Positions 1 to 10,735 of a DNA stretch of 64,000 bases are shown piece by piece; position 1 is the stretch's first letter, and the number at the start of each line of letters is the position of its first letter. The stretch lies in the NCBI GenBank assembly GCA_036172665.1, contig CM069870.1, positions 67,704,212 through 67,768,211 of the forward strand, given 5' to 3'. The stretch is from Prosopocoilus inquinatus. Its lineage: Eukaryota; Arthropoda; Insecta; Coleoptera; Lucanidae. The translations under genes and the position numbers were made by a program. The notes beneath the pieces are model-generated. The model saw only the letters and a list, made by a program, of their open reading frames with translations, did no database searches and was not told where the DNA came from.

Positions 1-99
1 TGACTTCTGTTGGGAGCCGTATTTCAACAAAATAAAGAAAAAAGAAAGGGCACTCTGACGTTTATTTATTAAATCTCAACGAAGTACTGAAATTAACAG

Positions 100-262
100 G
101 CAATTCGAGAACATAAGTTCACCTAAGGATCTTACCTTATAAGCAATCCGAGAACATAAGTTCACCAAAGGATTTTACCTTATAAGCAATCCAAGAACAT
201 AAGTTCACCAAAGGATCTTACCTTATAAGCAATCCACGAACATAAGTTCACCAAAGGATCTG
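100..262. repeat. 43-bp tandem repeat, about 3.8 copies
   Basis: A unit beginning GCAATCCGAGAACATAAG starts near 100, 143, 186 and 229, a constant 43-bp period with few mismatches. It lies just upstream of the candidate exon at 489 and would be intronic if that exon is real. Confidence 0.85.
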
Positions 263-488
263 TTTACAGGGGAAACTAACTAATTGCAAAAGCTCAAACA
301 AAAAACTTCAAAACGTAAGCTTCATCCGATGAAAGTTAAACTCCTTCAATTGATTTCCTGAATGAAAAATATTTGTTTTATGTTCCTTTGTAGAAAATAA
401 TCTTCTGTGTAGGAAAACAGTGAAAGTAAAAAAGCAGTTCAAACTAAAGGAATAACAATTTAAATGAATCGCTTGCTTCTTTTGACAG

Positions 489-623
489 GCCAGAGTGATA
501 GAAATGAGTGAATCCCCGAATCAGTCCCAAAACGTCTTGCCGGGCGCAGCACATTCCAGCACTGAAAACCAGGAAGACAAGGACCTGCCGCCTTCTTACG
601 AGAGCCTGTTTCCGTCCAGGTAG
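489..623 (+). CDS. Candidate terminal coding exon of a host gene (PPxY-containing tail)
   Basis: A pyrimidine-rich tract ends in TTTTGACAG at 480-488, a good splice acceptor. The following 45 codons are open and stop at TAG 621-623. The peptide is hydrophilic and ends LPPSYESLFPSR, with a PPxY motif of the kind bound by WW domains. Its GC content and codon use are more gene-like than the flanks. An AATAAA signal lies about 510 bp downstream. The first internal ATG is at 504, so an alternative is a 39-residue stand-alone ORF, but the acceptor makes a last exon more likely. The remaining exons would lie left of the window. I do not recognise the protein. The PPxY function is known for other proteins; its use here is inference. 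Confidence 0.42.
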   Translation, partial: ARVIEMSESPNQSQNVLPGAAHSSTENQEDKDLPPSYESLFPSR

Positions 624-1160
624 TAATGTGATATTAGTCGAGTTCTTTTTTTTATACAAATTGATATTCTGCGCAAAGTTATATTAATTTTATAGGTATT
701 ATATATATTTTTTTAACGTCGTAATAATCAGTTTTAATTGTAAATAATTTAATAAGAGAATGATGTGCTTTATTGTGTACAAAATAGAATCTCCTGCTGC
801 AGTGATTTGATTTGATCTGGTAATAATTGATTCTCAGTCAGTTTTAATAGTAGATAATAATAATAATCATGATGATTAGCTTAGCTTCTCTGACAATAAT
901 GTTTTGCGTTAGGACAACGATTTTGCTGCGTTTGTTTGTGATGCTATGTGGATCTGGAATCGAAAGACTTGTTGTACATACAGTATTAACCATAGACGAA
1001 TACATATTATTATATGCGCTTAGTGTATTGGAGAGGTGTTTTTCGAGATTTATTTTTTTTTTTGAAAACCTCTGTATTTTTTGAAGTATTGTATATTTGT
1101 AATTACACACGGTATTTGTATATAAAATGTGCCAATAAAGTATATTGTTTCACTGAACTG
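624..1160 (+). terminator. Probable 3' UTR with polyadenylation signal
   Basis: AT-rich, non-coding sequence follows the stop at 623. AATAAA is at 1134-1139, followed by a GT/T-rich stretch (TATATTGTTTC), as expected for a cleavage site near 1150-1160. The call depends on the exon at 489-623 being real. Confidence 0.35.
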
Positions 1161-2640
1161 AACTATTTGTTTTTTACAACAAAATAAATGAAATTCCTCG
1201 TCTTCGTTTAATATACCGGGTGTTTGTGAAATAAGTACAGAAGTTTAAACTATAGATTGGAAGGATTTAAAAAGAACTTACATGTCATTAATAAAAGTTT
1301 TATGCATTTCGAGAAAATCGCAGTTGAAGGTCGGGCAAGAAATAGTCGTACGCCTACAGTGTGTCCCCGGATTGACTCCGCGATACGAACAGGATGTTCT
1401 TTTACTGTATGCAAATAAAAAAAAACCTCAGTGTAAGTACACGAAATGCTACCTTTTGCGGGTATTTTTTGATGGCTACCGTATCATATTCAAAAAGTTT
1501 CGAATGGACCACTTGTTTGGAACTGCTGAAATGTGCGAGAAAGATAGGAAGGTCAACTTCGCCTTCCTCTCGGTATGAACACGCCCACCGATACCGCATT
1601 CGATGTTCGACGCAGAGTTTCGTAATAACAATCACTGATATCGTTTATTAATTAGTTTATTTAAAATTTTAATTAATTGAGCGAAGTAATATGTTTTACG
1701 ATATCAACTATCGACGAATAAATTATGCACCAATTAGGCAAGCGCGTAAAAAATGTTCTTCCTTCTCCCTCTTACGAAAATAAACGTTTGCTGCAACCTC
1801 GCTGCTAGCTATGAAAATATTACTACTTACGGTCCTTGGAAACAAAGTAAATGTAGAATTTTTATAAGTCTTTTAAAAATAATATGGAATGGGAAATTAC
1901 AATTTGTTAGTACTTCGTTTTTAATTTGTTCGGAAATTACGAACCGCAGCTTCTTGAATTGCACTAGATTTCAATTTAAAATACTTATACTTTGTAATTA
2001 CTCGCAGTGAAGTTAATTTAAATTGTAAACGTTTTGACGGATCAACTGAGCGGAGCGGCGCTGTTTGCGTCGTTCCTGCTCAAGATCCAGTAGGGCACTG
2101 ACCTTGGCCTACTTCAGCTGCGGGTTGTAATTGACGAGGCGCCCGCGTTCCACTTTTAGATATGCCAAGAGTTCTCAAACGGTTTAGTGAAAATCTGCCA
2201 CTGCATTTTTCTCGAAAACTATTTCAATTATGTTAAGAACATATGAGTTCAATTGTTGCCATTTATGGTGATATATTGCAGGTTTTTGCACACAGTAAAA
2301 GAAAACCCTGTATAAATTTTTGAATTCAAATTTCTTATCTTGAAGTTCAGGTTTGCTTAGCGCGAAATAAATGTGTAAATTTGACCTTGAATTTCTTCAA
2401 GGAAGCGCAGTTAACGCAAGAAGAAATAAAATCTGTACAGGTAAAGCCTGCCTTCCTTTTGAATTTAGTGAGATTTGTCAAATTCCAACATTCCAGAAAG
2501 AAAAATTGAATTACGGAAAATTACTAATAAAAATAATATTTCGGTAAAGTTGTAAAATATTTAATGTCCAACATACAAGTAAAAAGTGATTATTCAAATA
2601 ATAGTCCAACCCTGTTGGCACCTGGCTGTGTTAATTTCTC
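1161..2640. other. No gene seen; AT-rich non-coding
   Basis: The ORFs here are short and look random. TACCGGGTGTTTGTG near 1215 and ACCCTGTATA near 2305 resemble the TACAGGGTG-type termini seen elsewhere in the window, but no convincing inverted-repeat pairing was found. A short GC-richer patch at 2040-2160 has no open frame. Confidence 0.5.
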
Positions 2641-4080
2641 GAAATATAAATAGTCAAAATAAAAATAAGCCTAACTGAGACCGGGCGAATTGTTAAGAAA
2701 AAGTCGAAAAATGCACAATGTTTTTAAATAAAAAAATGAAAAAACGAACAAAGAAAATTCTTTGCGCGAGCGACAAATAAAGAAGAAAGAAAAACAAATT
2801 TCACAAACAAAAGGCGCGGTCAAGAAAATCAAACAAATAATAAAAAGACGCAACCTTTGGGAAGGATTCTCTTTCGAAAAGTTGGAGAAAAAAAAAAGCA
2901 GCAACAAATTTTAGAAACAAAAACGATCGCTTAAACTTAAACGACAAAAGACCAGTCAAAATAAAGAAACAACCTAACCCTAAAAGAAACAAGGGTAAAT
3001 TAAAAAATAAAAATAAAAAACAAATTTTAAAACAATAAAATAGCAAAAACAACAAAAAATTAATACATTTCAGCACCAAAAGATGATCGCATTAATTAAA
3101 AAGAAGAAACCCCAAAGTCAGTCAAATTAAAATCGATAATTTTAAAAATATAATAAAATAGTGAAAACAAAAGACGATCGAACGATCTTATTAAAAAATA
3201 AAAAAAAAAAACAACAACACAGAATGTTCTTTTTTGCGCGCAAGCAACAAGAAATTAATATATTTCAGAAACAAAAGACGATCGCATTAATTAAAAAGAA
3301 GAAACCCCAAACCCAATCAAACTAAAAATGGAAGACAAGGCGGATTCTCAAAAAAAAAAGGAATATAATGAACGAGAAACAAAAAGATATCGACGATTTG
3401 GGGGCTTAGTCCAAATATCTTTCATTTTTAAACAAATTTCCTTGGTTTTAACATTTTGTTTCCGCAGGGGTTGACCTTTGAAGCGGGTTGGTCCTAATTC
3501 TCGTTGATTTAAAAAAAATTGGGTTGGACTGTGTTGAGAATTCTGAAAGTCAATGGTTCGCTTTTATTGTATTTTATTTTGAAAACGAATATTTTCTTTA
3601 CATATTACATTTTTAGAATTCTTATGACAGACGTATGTTACATTTTTCTCAAATGCTTACTGCATTTTTTAACAAAATTACTGTTTCTAATTACAAAACA
3701 ACAGAAGTGTCCAAACAGACAGTGTTAACCGCGAGATTAGTTGGGCTTAATTTTTGGGAAAAATCAATGGAAAAAAATAGAAGATTGAAGCCAAAATTAT
3801 CCAAATACGCAGGATGTAACGAAAAAGAAACAAAAGAATATCGACGATTTGGGGGCTTAATCTTAAAAACATTTTCCCTTGGATGGAAGTTAACGTTGAT
3901 CGTTCATGGATTGATCCTAATTTTCGTTGATTTTTTAAAAACGTCAAGCTTTCATTTTTTTTTTGTTTGGGCTAACTTTGAGATTGGCTGGGGTTGATTT
4001 TGATTGATTTTTATACTCGAAATAAAAAAATAATAGAAACTAAAGAGAAGTAGAAGAATCAAGAAAAAAAGGTGAAATTC
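2641..4080. repeat. A-rich degenerate direct repeats
   Basis: Low-complexity sequence dominated by AAAAC, AAAAG and ACGATCG words. The block around 3070-3130 recurs at 3260-3325 (CGCATTAATTAAAAAGAAG). The block ATCGACGATTTGGGGGCTTA occurs at about 3390 and 3840, a period near 445 bp. Open frames are by-products of composition. The T-rich tracts at 57-60 kb contain similar words in the opposite orientation. Confidence 0.6.
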
Positions 4081-4481
4081 GTAGGACGTAACATCACTGT
4101 ATTTATGGATATTATGTATACATTGCATTTATGTATACTTTTAATACTGTGTACTGTGAAGGTGTAAAAGAACAAATAAATCAGTCTGTTCGGTAAAAAA
4201 TTCTAGTTCGTCGTTGTAAAGCGTGGAGTGAAGCGGGAAGGGGACATGATTTAGAATTTTGGGCAATTTATATAAATAATTTTGAAACATAAGTAGAATC
4301 AGAACTTTGAAGTTTTCTACCTACTTCCTTAAAAATGAATAAAATCGGAACAACGATTTTTTTCTTTCTTAAAATTATGAGCTTTCATATGGTATAAGGT
4401 TGTCAGTCAATAAATCACCTTGTATAAATCCACCTTGGATAAATCGATTCTTTTTTGCTCGATTTTCACTCGAATCGATAT

Positions 4482-4827
4482 TGTTACGTTTCTAGGGTTT
4501 TAATTTATTTATTTAAACGAATAAAACACTCGATACAAACTTAACCGTAATTTAATAAAGCTTAAAAAAACTAATTTATTTGTAACAATTTATTTACACA
4601 CTAAAATCTAACTTCGACGTTCGCTGTTCGAATTCGACTGACTGGTGAGTCAACCCGGGGCGATTTTATATCATTCGCCGCCGTCTGGAACTCTCTATGC
4701 GGGAAGATTCCAGTCTGTTCGATGTGACCCCGGTGTAGGCCCCGGTGGCGTGATGGCCGATGACGCACAACAGCGAACCGACCTCCTGACGCCCTCAGCG
4801 TGACGCAGCACTGAGCGGCTCGCCACA
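4482..4827. mobile_element. Solo LTR (Ty3/Gypsy-like) with ATAT target duplication
   Basis: The 346-bp block starts TGTTACG and ends GCCACA (TG...CA) and is flanked on both sides by ATAT (4478-4481 and 4828-4831). It is GC-richer in its second half and contains AATAAA-like signals. The 4-bp duplication and TGTTACG start suit Gypsy-type LTRs. No internal retroviral genes adjoin, so it is read as a solo LTR. Confidence 0.6.
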
Positions 4828-4831
4828 ATAT

Positions 4832-5274
4832 TTAACATACACGATCTGAATCGATTCAAAGATCGATGCTTTTGACAAAAAATCGGCATCCCTACTGCGA
4901 AGGGCGAACGCTCGCACTGTAACCCTTCCCCTCCCACTCAATGGCAATTTAAATGCATCGGAGCCGCGGCAGGAGTAAGTAGTACATTCGGGGAAAAGTG
5001 TCAACACTAAGTGGGCCGAATTCTTTTCCCTGCTAATAAGAAACATTTAACCCACCGTTCACATTTGTTTAACAGTGACGGGGAATTTATTGAAAAACTT
5101 TACACTTAGAAGATTATTTTCTTTTAATGCGATGGTAAGGTATACCGACGGCTTCTTGATCGATTCCTCGTGTTATAACTGTGTTCATTGTTTGCTTGAA
5201 TGTTTTTCTGTGTGGAATTTCAGAAGTGCCATAATGAAGTTGTAGTATTAGTAGTCAGGCTTTCGTGTAGTATA
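4832..5274. other. No gene seen
   Basis: The sequence right of the LTR duplication is AT-rich with a short GC-richer patch at 4900-5000. No coding potential or repeat was recognised. Confidence 0.4.
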
Positions 5275-5855
5275 TACAGGCTACAGAATTTTGAAAAGCA
5301 ACAAAGAAAATTCCATGTTAATTTAAAGGTGCTCGAATATTAGCTTCCCTAATTATTTTACAGCAAAATTCCATTTAGGTTTCTTAAAGTACTTTTCAAG
5401 GTGAACCTATCTGTGAAGTTTGAGAATTTTCCATACGCTGAGTTTTAAGATATTTAAAAAAAAGTTTCTGTAACTAAATTCAGTTTATACCAAACTATCA
5501 GCATAGCCTTGATCAATGAGAGTGAAAACTTAACAAATAATTAATAAATCTAGTTCGTTTTTGAAAAAGATTGATAGAAAAAGCTTCACTAGTAATTTAT
5601 TTTATGAGTAACATTTACTGGTCACGGCCGTGCTGATAGTTTGGCATAAATTGAATTTCGGTACTGATTTTCTTAAATATCTCGAAACTGAGCGAATGAA
5701 AAATTCTCAAACTTCAGGGACAGATTCATTTTGAAGAGCACTTTAAAAAGCCTAAATGGAATTTTGCTGTAAAATAATTAGGGAAGCCAATATTCGAGCA
5801 CCTTTAAATTAACATAGAATTTCCTATGTTGCGTTTGAAAACCTAGCACCCTGTA
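5275..5855. repeat. Palindromic MITE (family B, TACAGGGTGCT termini)
   Basis: The two arms, about 5275-5510 and 5630-5855, are inverted copies (for example CAGCAAAATTCCATTTAGG against CCTAAATGGAATTTTGCTG). The outer end is TACAGGGTGCTAGG. No ORF is present. A single arm of the same family occurs at 34693-34870. The ends resemble several other TACAGGG-terminated families in the window. Confidence 0.8.
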
Positions 5856-6003
5856 TAGTAGTCTCATTTTAAATTGATTCTTGTGGTCTAGTATCGAAGT
5901 TAACTGCGTTTAAAAGAATTAAAGGCAAGACGGCCTTGCCAAGGCCCTCCGTACATCTCAGTAAACACAGAGACATGGGTAAACATAACAATTTTCTTCC
6001 TTA

Positions 6004-6051
6004 TACAGGGTCTCCCAAGTTGAGTGGCCTATTAAAAGTTCTCGGGGAAAG
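6004..6051 (+). repeat. Short terminal fragment of repeat family A
   Basis: TACAGGGTCTCCCAAGTTGA and about 28 further bases match the outer 48 bp of the long inverted repeats at 6511 and 27146. The left flank (5870-6003) is also found, inverted, next to the copy ending at 34547, so a longer composite repeat once existed. Confidence 0.8.
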
Positions 6052-6091
6052 GTTAATTTCTAACTCGTGGAATCGTCCTGGAATAATGCAG

Positions 6092-6227
6092 GTCCTCTCC
6101 ATTGTCTTTACGGAATCTCGGCAGACCGTGGGTCTGGCCATGTTGGCGTTTCAAGTTTTACCAAGCTTGAATGCGATAAGCGGAGCGATGTTGACGAATG
6201 GCGTTTGCTTCGTTCCAGCAATTCTAC
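6092..6227 (+). CDS. Chitin-synthase-like transmembrane exon (candidate, possibly decayed)
   Basis: An open frame runs from a possible acceptor (AATAATGCAG at 6082-6091) to a clear donor GTGAGTAAT at 6228. It encodes about 45 residues with hydrophobic segments and the string GAMLTNGVCFVPAIL preceded by VLPSL. This pattern is close to the N-terminal membrane region of insect chitin synthases (family glycosyltransferase 2), which make chitin at the plasma membrane. That resemblance is from recall, not a search. Several usually conserved positions look substituted, so it may be a divergent exon, a duplicate or a decayed copy. Its left side abuts a repeat fragment ending at 6051. No neighbouring chitin synthase exon was found in this window. 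Confidence 0.42.
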
Positions 6228-6510
6228 GTGAGTAATTTTATTTTAATATCACTTTGTAAGGGGGCCGCTTTTTATTAACCACCACCACCGAGGGCAAGGG
6301 GGTTCCAATGCGAAAATACGTACAGGTTTCTTTTTTCTAAATATTTTGCACCCTATTTAGAGGCTTTATTTTTAGAGCTGGAGAAACATTTTAAATGCAA
6401 AAGTGGTAGGGCTTTATGCCTATTATCTTTTAGAGTTATCGGAAGAAAAAAAGCGCATCGCAAATTGGCGAGAAAAATACAATTTTTGTTTTTTTAAATG
6501 GAACAACCCA

Positions 6511-7262
6511 TACAGGGTCTTCCAAGTTGAGTGGCCTATTAAAAGTTCTCGGGGAAAGGAACATACAAACACTCTGAAAATTAACGCACTACCCTAGGAG
6601 GAAGTGATCTTTCAGAATAAAATATTTGCATTTTTATATCACTTTCGGTTATACCGGAAGTCGCCATTAACTTTCTTATTTTAAATGGAAAGCTATACTT
6701 TTTATTACAAATTCTGATTCTACACGTTATTCCAAGCAAAAGTTGTTAAGACTTCCGTATACTTAAATGTAACGGTTTTTGAGATATCTTCGAATTTCTG
6801 AAAAAAATTATTTCGTTGGCCTTTCATTTAAGAGAATGTATTTTCAACACTTTCAAATTTCAACAATCAAGCTGCCTATCATTTGAGAGAATAATGTTCA
6901 GTCTTTCAAATCATATATCCTAGTTATCATTGAAAAATTCACAGGCTGGTCAAAATATAGTGTCGAACCTTGCTCTGTTCAACTGGCCAAAGCTCAGTTT
7001 CCGTAATTGGAACACCCTGTATGTTTTTGCATCATGAGATGCAGAATCAATTTCTACATCGATTAATAGTAGGATTCCCTATACCTATTTCCATTAGTTT
7101 TCTTATTATCAATTATTATTTCTTATAATGGCATATTTTGGTAAAATTATGGTAATTTTTCGCAGTAAGTGTCGACAAAACAAAAATATTTATTGAGTTA
7201 CAAGCTATATTAACAGATATGTACAAATAGAAAACAAAGAAATTAATAAAATTAACAAAACA
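6511..7262 (+). repeat. Left long inverted repeat (family A) flanking the virus-like element
   Basis: About 752 bp starting TACAGGGTCT matches the reverse complement of 18887-19637 almost throughout (over 90% by eye), up to a common inner edge AATTAACAAAACAA. Inside it, a second TACAGGG-type end (ACACCCTGTA near 7012) suggests a 510-bp repeat nested in the arm. A further copy starts at 27146. Confidence 0.8.
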
Positions 7263-7277
7263 AATAAAAAGGAACCG

Positions 7278-8024
7278 TAATGTTTAATCTTCAAGAACTA
7301 GACACGATGGTATTTTTTGTGCAAAATTTCTACAAAGTGAGAGAGATAGGTTACCATTGTAAATATTTAATAGTTGTTTTGACTCTTGTCTCAGTTATTT
7401 GCAAATTTTATACAGTATTTACGACCGTATCATCGGGACTCGAGAATAATAAACAAAACGGTTAAATTATTTTTACTACTTTACCAATTGTAAGTTTTAC
7501 TTTTGCTTTTTTTTAACAAAAATGTTAGCCTGACAAAGACAATTGTTTTCGAAAATAGGTCTATTTATTTTTTTAAGAATCTTGTTTATGAAAATAGTAA
7601 GTATTTCGATAGGTATTTACCTTTAAGAAATAAATTATTGCTAACCACAACAATATTTCGCCGTACATCTTAGAATAAAGCTATAGGTAAAACTTATCGT
7701 AATACTTACTACTTTCATAAACAAAGGTCTTAAAAAAATAAGCAGACCTATTTTCGAAAACAATTCTCTTTGTCAGGCTAACATTTTCGTTTTAAAAAAG
7801 CAAAGTAAAACTTACAATTGGTAAAGTAGTAAAAATAATTAAACAGTTTTATTTATTATTCTCGAGTCCCGATGATATGGTCGTAAATACTGCATAAAAT
7901 TTGCAAATAACTGACACAAGAGTCAAATCAACTAATAAATATTTACAATGGTAACCTGTCTCTCTCACTTTGTAGAAATTTTGCACAAAAAATACCATCG
8001 TTGTCTAGTTCTTGAAGATTAAAC
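7278..8024. repeat. Large palindrome next to the left inverted repeat
   Basis: The arm 7278-7640 (starting TGTTTAATCTTCAAGAACTA) is repeated inverted at about 7670-8024, ending GTTCTTGAAGATTAAAC. The short centre is near 7650. The left arm alone recurs at 27909-28310. The right edge joins LINE coding sequence directly. Confidence 0.85.
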
Positions 8025-10019
8025 CGATAGGACCGTTGCTATTTTCTATCTACACCTCACAATTTTTACAAAACATTAAAGCTTGCAGTGCACATATTTA
8101 TGCAGACGATACGCAATTGTATTATTCTTTTAATCCGTCTGATTGGCGTAAAGCTGTGTCACACATAAATAGTGATCTGGATTAGTGCTGGCAAAAACCG
8201 GAAAAAATTGAAACAGAATAATCGGTTTCTTTAAAAACCGGTTTTGGATAAAACCGGTTATCCAAATAATGGTTAAAACCGACTATTCGAATATCCAAAA
8301 ACCGGTTTTGGATAAAACCGGTTATCCAAATAATGGTTAAAACCGACTATTCGAATATCCAAAAACCGATTATTCGGATATTTGAAAAACTATCTTGAAT
8401 ATATTCAAAAAACGACTATTCGAAAATCGGTTAATTAGGTATTAACAACAACTGATTTATAAAAAAACAGACTCCACTAATGTTTCTGGTTTTTATTCAG
8501 ATGAAGATGTTTTCAAACATTTCAATTTTGTGCTTCTCATCTCCATTTTAAAGTATTAACTATATTTCTAATTTATAAGGACTCACACATCTAAAACTTG
8601 ACACAAACTCACTAATAATAGTTTTCGTTTTCTTTTTGTTAAATAAGATAAATGTCAGTTATTCTTGTTCTATTTAATGAACAATGTTCAACAAATCATA
8701 GAAGTAATGCATATATTTTATGTTGTAAAAATTCATTATGGTGCCGAACAACATATGTACCATAAATTATTGTATTGATCTACAATAAACTTTTCTTGAA
8801 TTCTCCGAAAAACGGTTGGGTACGGTCGAAAAAGCTACTCACAACAAAAACTAAAATTATTTTAATTCTTCTAATCTGTGCATTAGAATGTACCTCTTGA
8901 CACTTATATTTTTTTACGTAGTGAACATAACAGATAAGATTTACCTTAATTTTTTTTTGTTTAATACTTCCAACATTTTCAATTTTATTTGAGTTTTAAA
9001 TTTGCTGTCTCAAATTCTTAAGAATATCTTTAAATGCGTGAAAAAAATAAATACGTAATTGTGTACAGTTATTTGAATTTCAGGTAGTTAGGCTATTTGA
9101 ATATTTTTCATCGTTCGAATAACCGGTCATGCGAATATCCGATTATCCAAAAACCGATATTATTCGAATATCCGGTTATCCAAATACTTAGATACTCGAA
9201 TATCCGATTATCCAAATAATTGGATATTCGAATAACCGATTATCCGGATAACCGGTTATCTGGTTTTCGGTTTTGTTTAAAACCTCGGATAATCCAAAAC
9301 CGGTTAACCGGTTATCCAAAAAATCGATTTGGTTGCCAGCACTAATCTGATACATTACATAGAGTTGCTGTTAAACATTGTTTAACTCTCAATCCCACTA
9401 AATCCCAGGTATTATTATTTGGTAAAGAAAAGGATATTAGTAATCTTATCAACATTTTAGATATTAAGATAAATAATATTAACATACCGATTCATAGTAA
9501 AGCTTCCGTTACAGGGATCAAATTTCTAAATATATTATTAACACATATATGAATTTAAGAAAATTATTTCCCTATAGAGGTGTCTTCAATATCGAAATAA
9601 AAAAACAATTGTGTGAAGCATTTGTTCTATCCCAGTTTTCTTACTGTTCTCCTATTTATCATTTAGCTTCTGACTTATATACACTTAATCGCATCCAAAA
9701 AGTACAAGTCCTCCTCCATATTTCACATAAATTGAATGACATTGGTTGGTTAAATATGACAAATCGGCGGGAATTACATACCTTAACATTGTTTCATAAA
9801 ATAATATTACATAAAACACCCCCCTATTTATATAATAAAATTCGATTTAGATCTGACATTCATAATCTCACTACAAGATTCCGCGGTCTGATTTCACCGC
9901 CACCACATAGAATGACCTTATATGAGAGGTCCTTTTCTTTTGGTATATATAGTAAATACAATTGTTTACCTCATGATCTTAAAAATCTGGAATTGGCTAA
10001 TTTCAAGCGAAAACTAAAA
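8025..10019 (+). pseudogene. LINE reverse transcriptase C-terminal fragment, split by a hAT MITE
   Basis: The frame before 8182 carries a GPLLFSIYTS-like block and the catalytic YADDTQLYYSF motif. The frame after 9345 continues with NPTKSQVLLFG-like thumb sequence, then 9549-10031 gives the CR1/Jockey-type C-terminal domain. The two parts are one reading frame interrupted by the element at 8183-9344. Sequence upstream of the RT palm and any 3' tail are missing. The left edge abuts the palindrome at 8024. The right edge abuts the truncated integrase near 10014-10020 with no poly-A or (ATT)n tail, which points to deletion or recombination rather than simple insertion. Confidence 0.75.
8183..9344. 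mobile_element. Non-autonomous hAT-like element inside LINE RT
   Basis: The ends are TAGTGCTGGCAA and TTGCCAGCACTA. The flanks are ATCTGGAT (8175-8182) and ATCTGAT (9345-9351), an 8-bp duplication with one base lost. The subterminal regions are full of AACCGGTTATCC and ATTCGAATATCC palindromic words, in places tandem (8220-8400). There is no transposase ORF. The 1162-bp length and 8-bp duplication suit the hAT superfamily. Confidence 0.8.
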
Positions 10020-10727
10020 AATCTCCGTTGACCAATTAGGCATATATGTCTTATCGAAGATTCCTCTAATTTTAGAAATACGTACGTAATCACCGACATT
10101 CAATTTTTTACTTTTAAAGTCAACTAATTTAACTTTGTTGTACACGGTATTCAACAATTCTTGTTCGTTTTCCTTTCCGACTTCGATCGGCTTCATGCCT
10201 ATTGTTCTGTGCTTTTTGTTGTTGTATTTTTCCACGACACGTTTTAATAAATTTATCCATTTGTAGTTGCCTTGTAGGTTAAAGTTTTTAAACATATCGT
10301 TCTTGATTGTTCGATTTACTCGCTCTACTATCGATGCCTTTTTCTCGCTGAACACATTATAATGGTTAACGTTGTATTTTTTCATTAATTTCTTGAATTC
10401 TTGATTAAAAAACTCCTTTCCCAAGTTCGTCTGAAGATTATTAGGTGACTGTTCGTTAAATACCTTTTCCATGGCATTGCTGACTTCGGATCCGGATTTA
10501 TTCTTCAAAGGGAACGCCCAAACGTATTTTGAAAAGCAATTAATCACGATCAATATGTATTTATAACCGTTATTTTCCTTAGCGTAAGGAATCATTTCCA
10601 CCAGGTCGGCTTGATACAGATCGTTCAAAGATTTAATTATGACTTTACGCCTTTGAAAATTAATTCTTGCAGGTTTGTGAATTTCATCTACTACTTGTTT
10701 TTTAGCGTCTGTAATTAGATTCACCAT
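10014..10727 (-). pseudogene. Polinton-type retroviral-like integrase, C-terminally truncated, catalytic Asp replaced
   Basis: This encodes 237 residues of an RNase-H-fold DDE integrase, the enzyme that inserts Polinton DNA into chromosomes. The first Asp is D41 (QADLVEM), the second position is N101 (LQTNLGKEF, codon AAC, where Asp is expected), and the Glu is E135 (ASIVERVNRT), 34 residues on. The N terminus starts at ATG 10725-10727, 8 bp after the stop of the upstream gene. The C-terminal SH3/chromodomain region begins (YMPNWSTEIF) and then stops where the sequence changes to LINE DNA. Both the substitution and the truncation predict loss of activity. Family members usually run well beyond 300 residues (recalled). 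Confidence 0.85.
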
Positions 10728-10735
10728 CTTTTTTT

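Noticed and set aside
100..262. Regular 43-bp repeats considered as a CRISPR array
   Set aside because: Units are contiguous with no variable spacers, and the context is eukaryotic.
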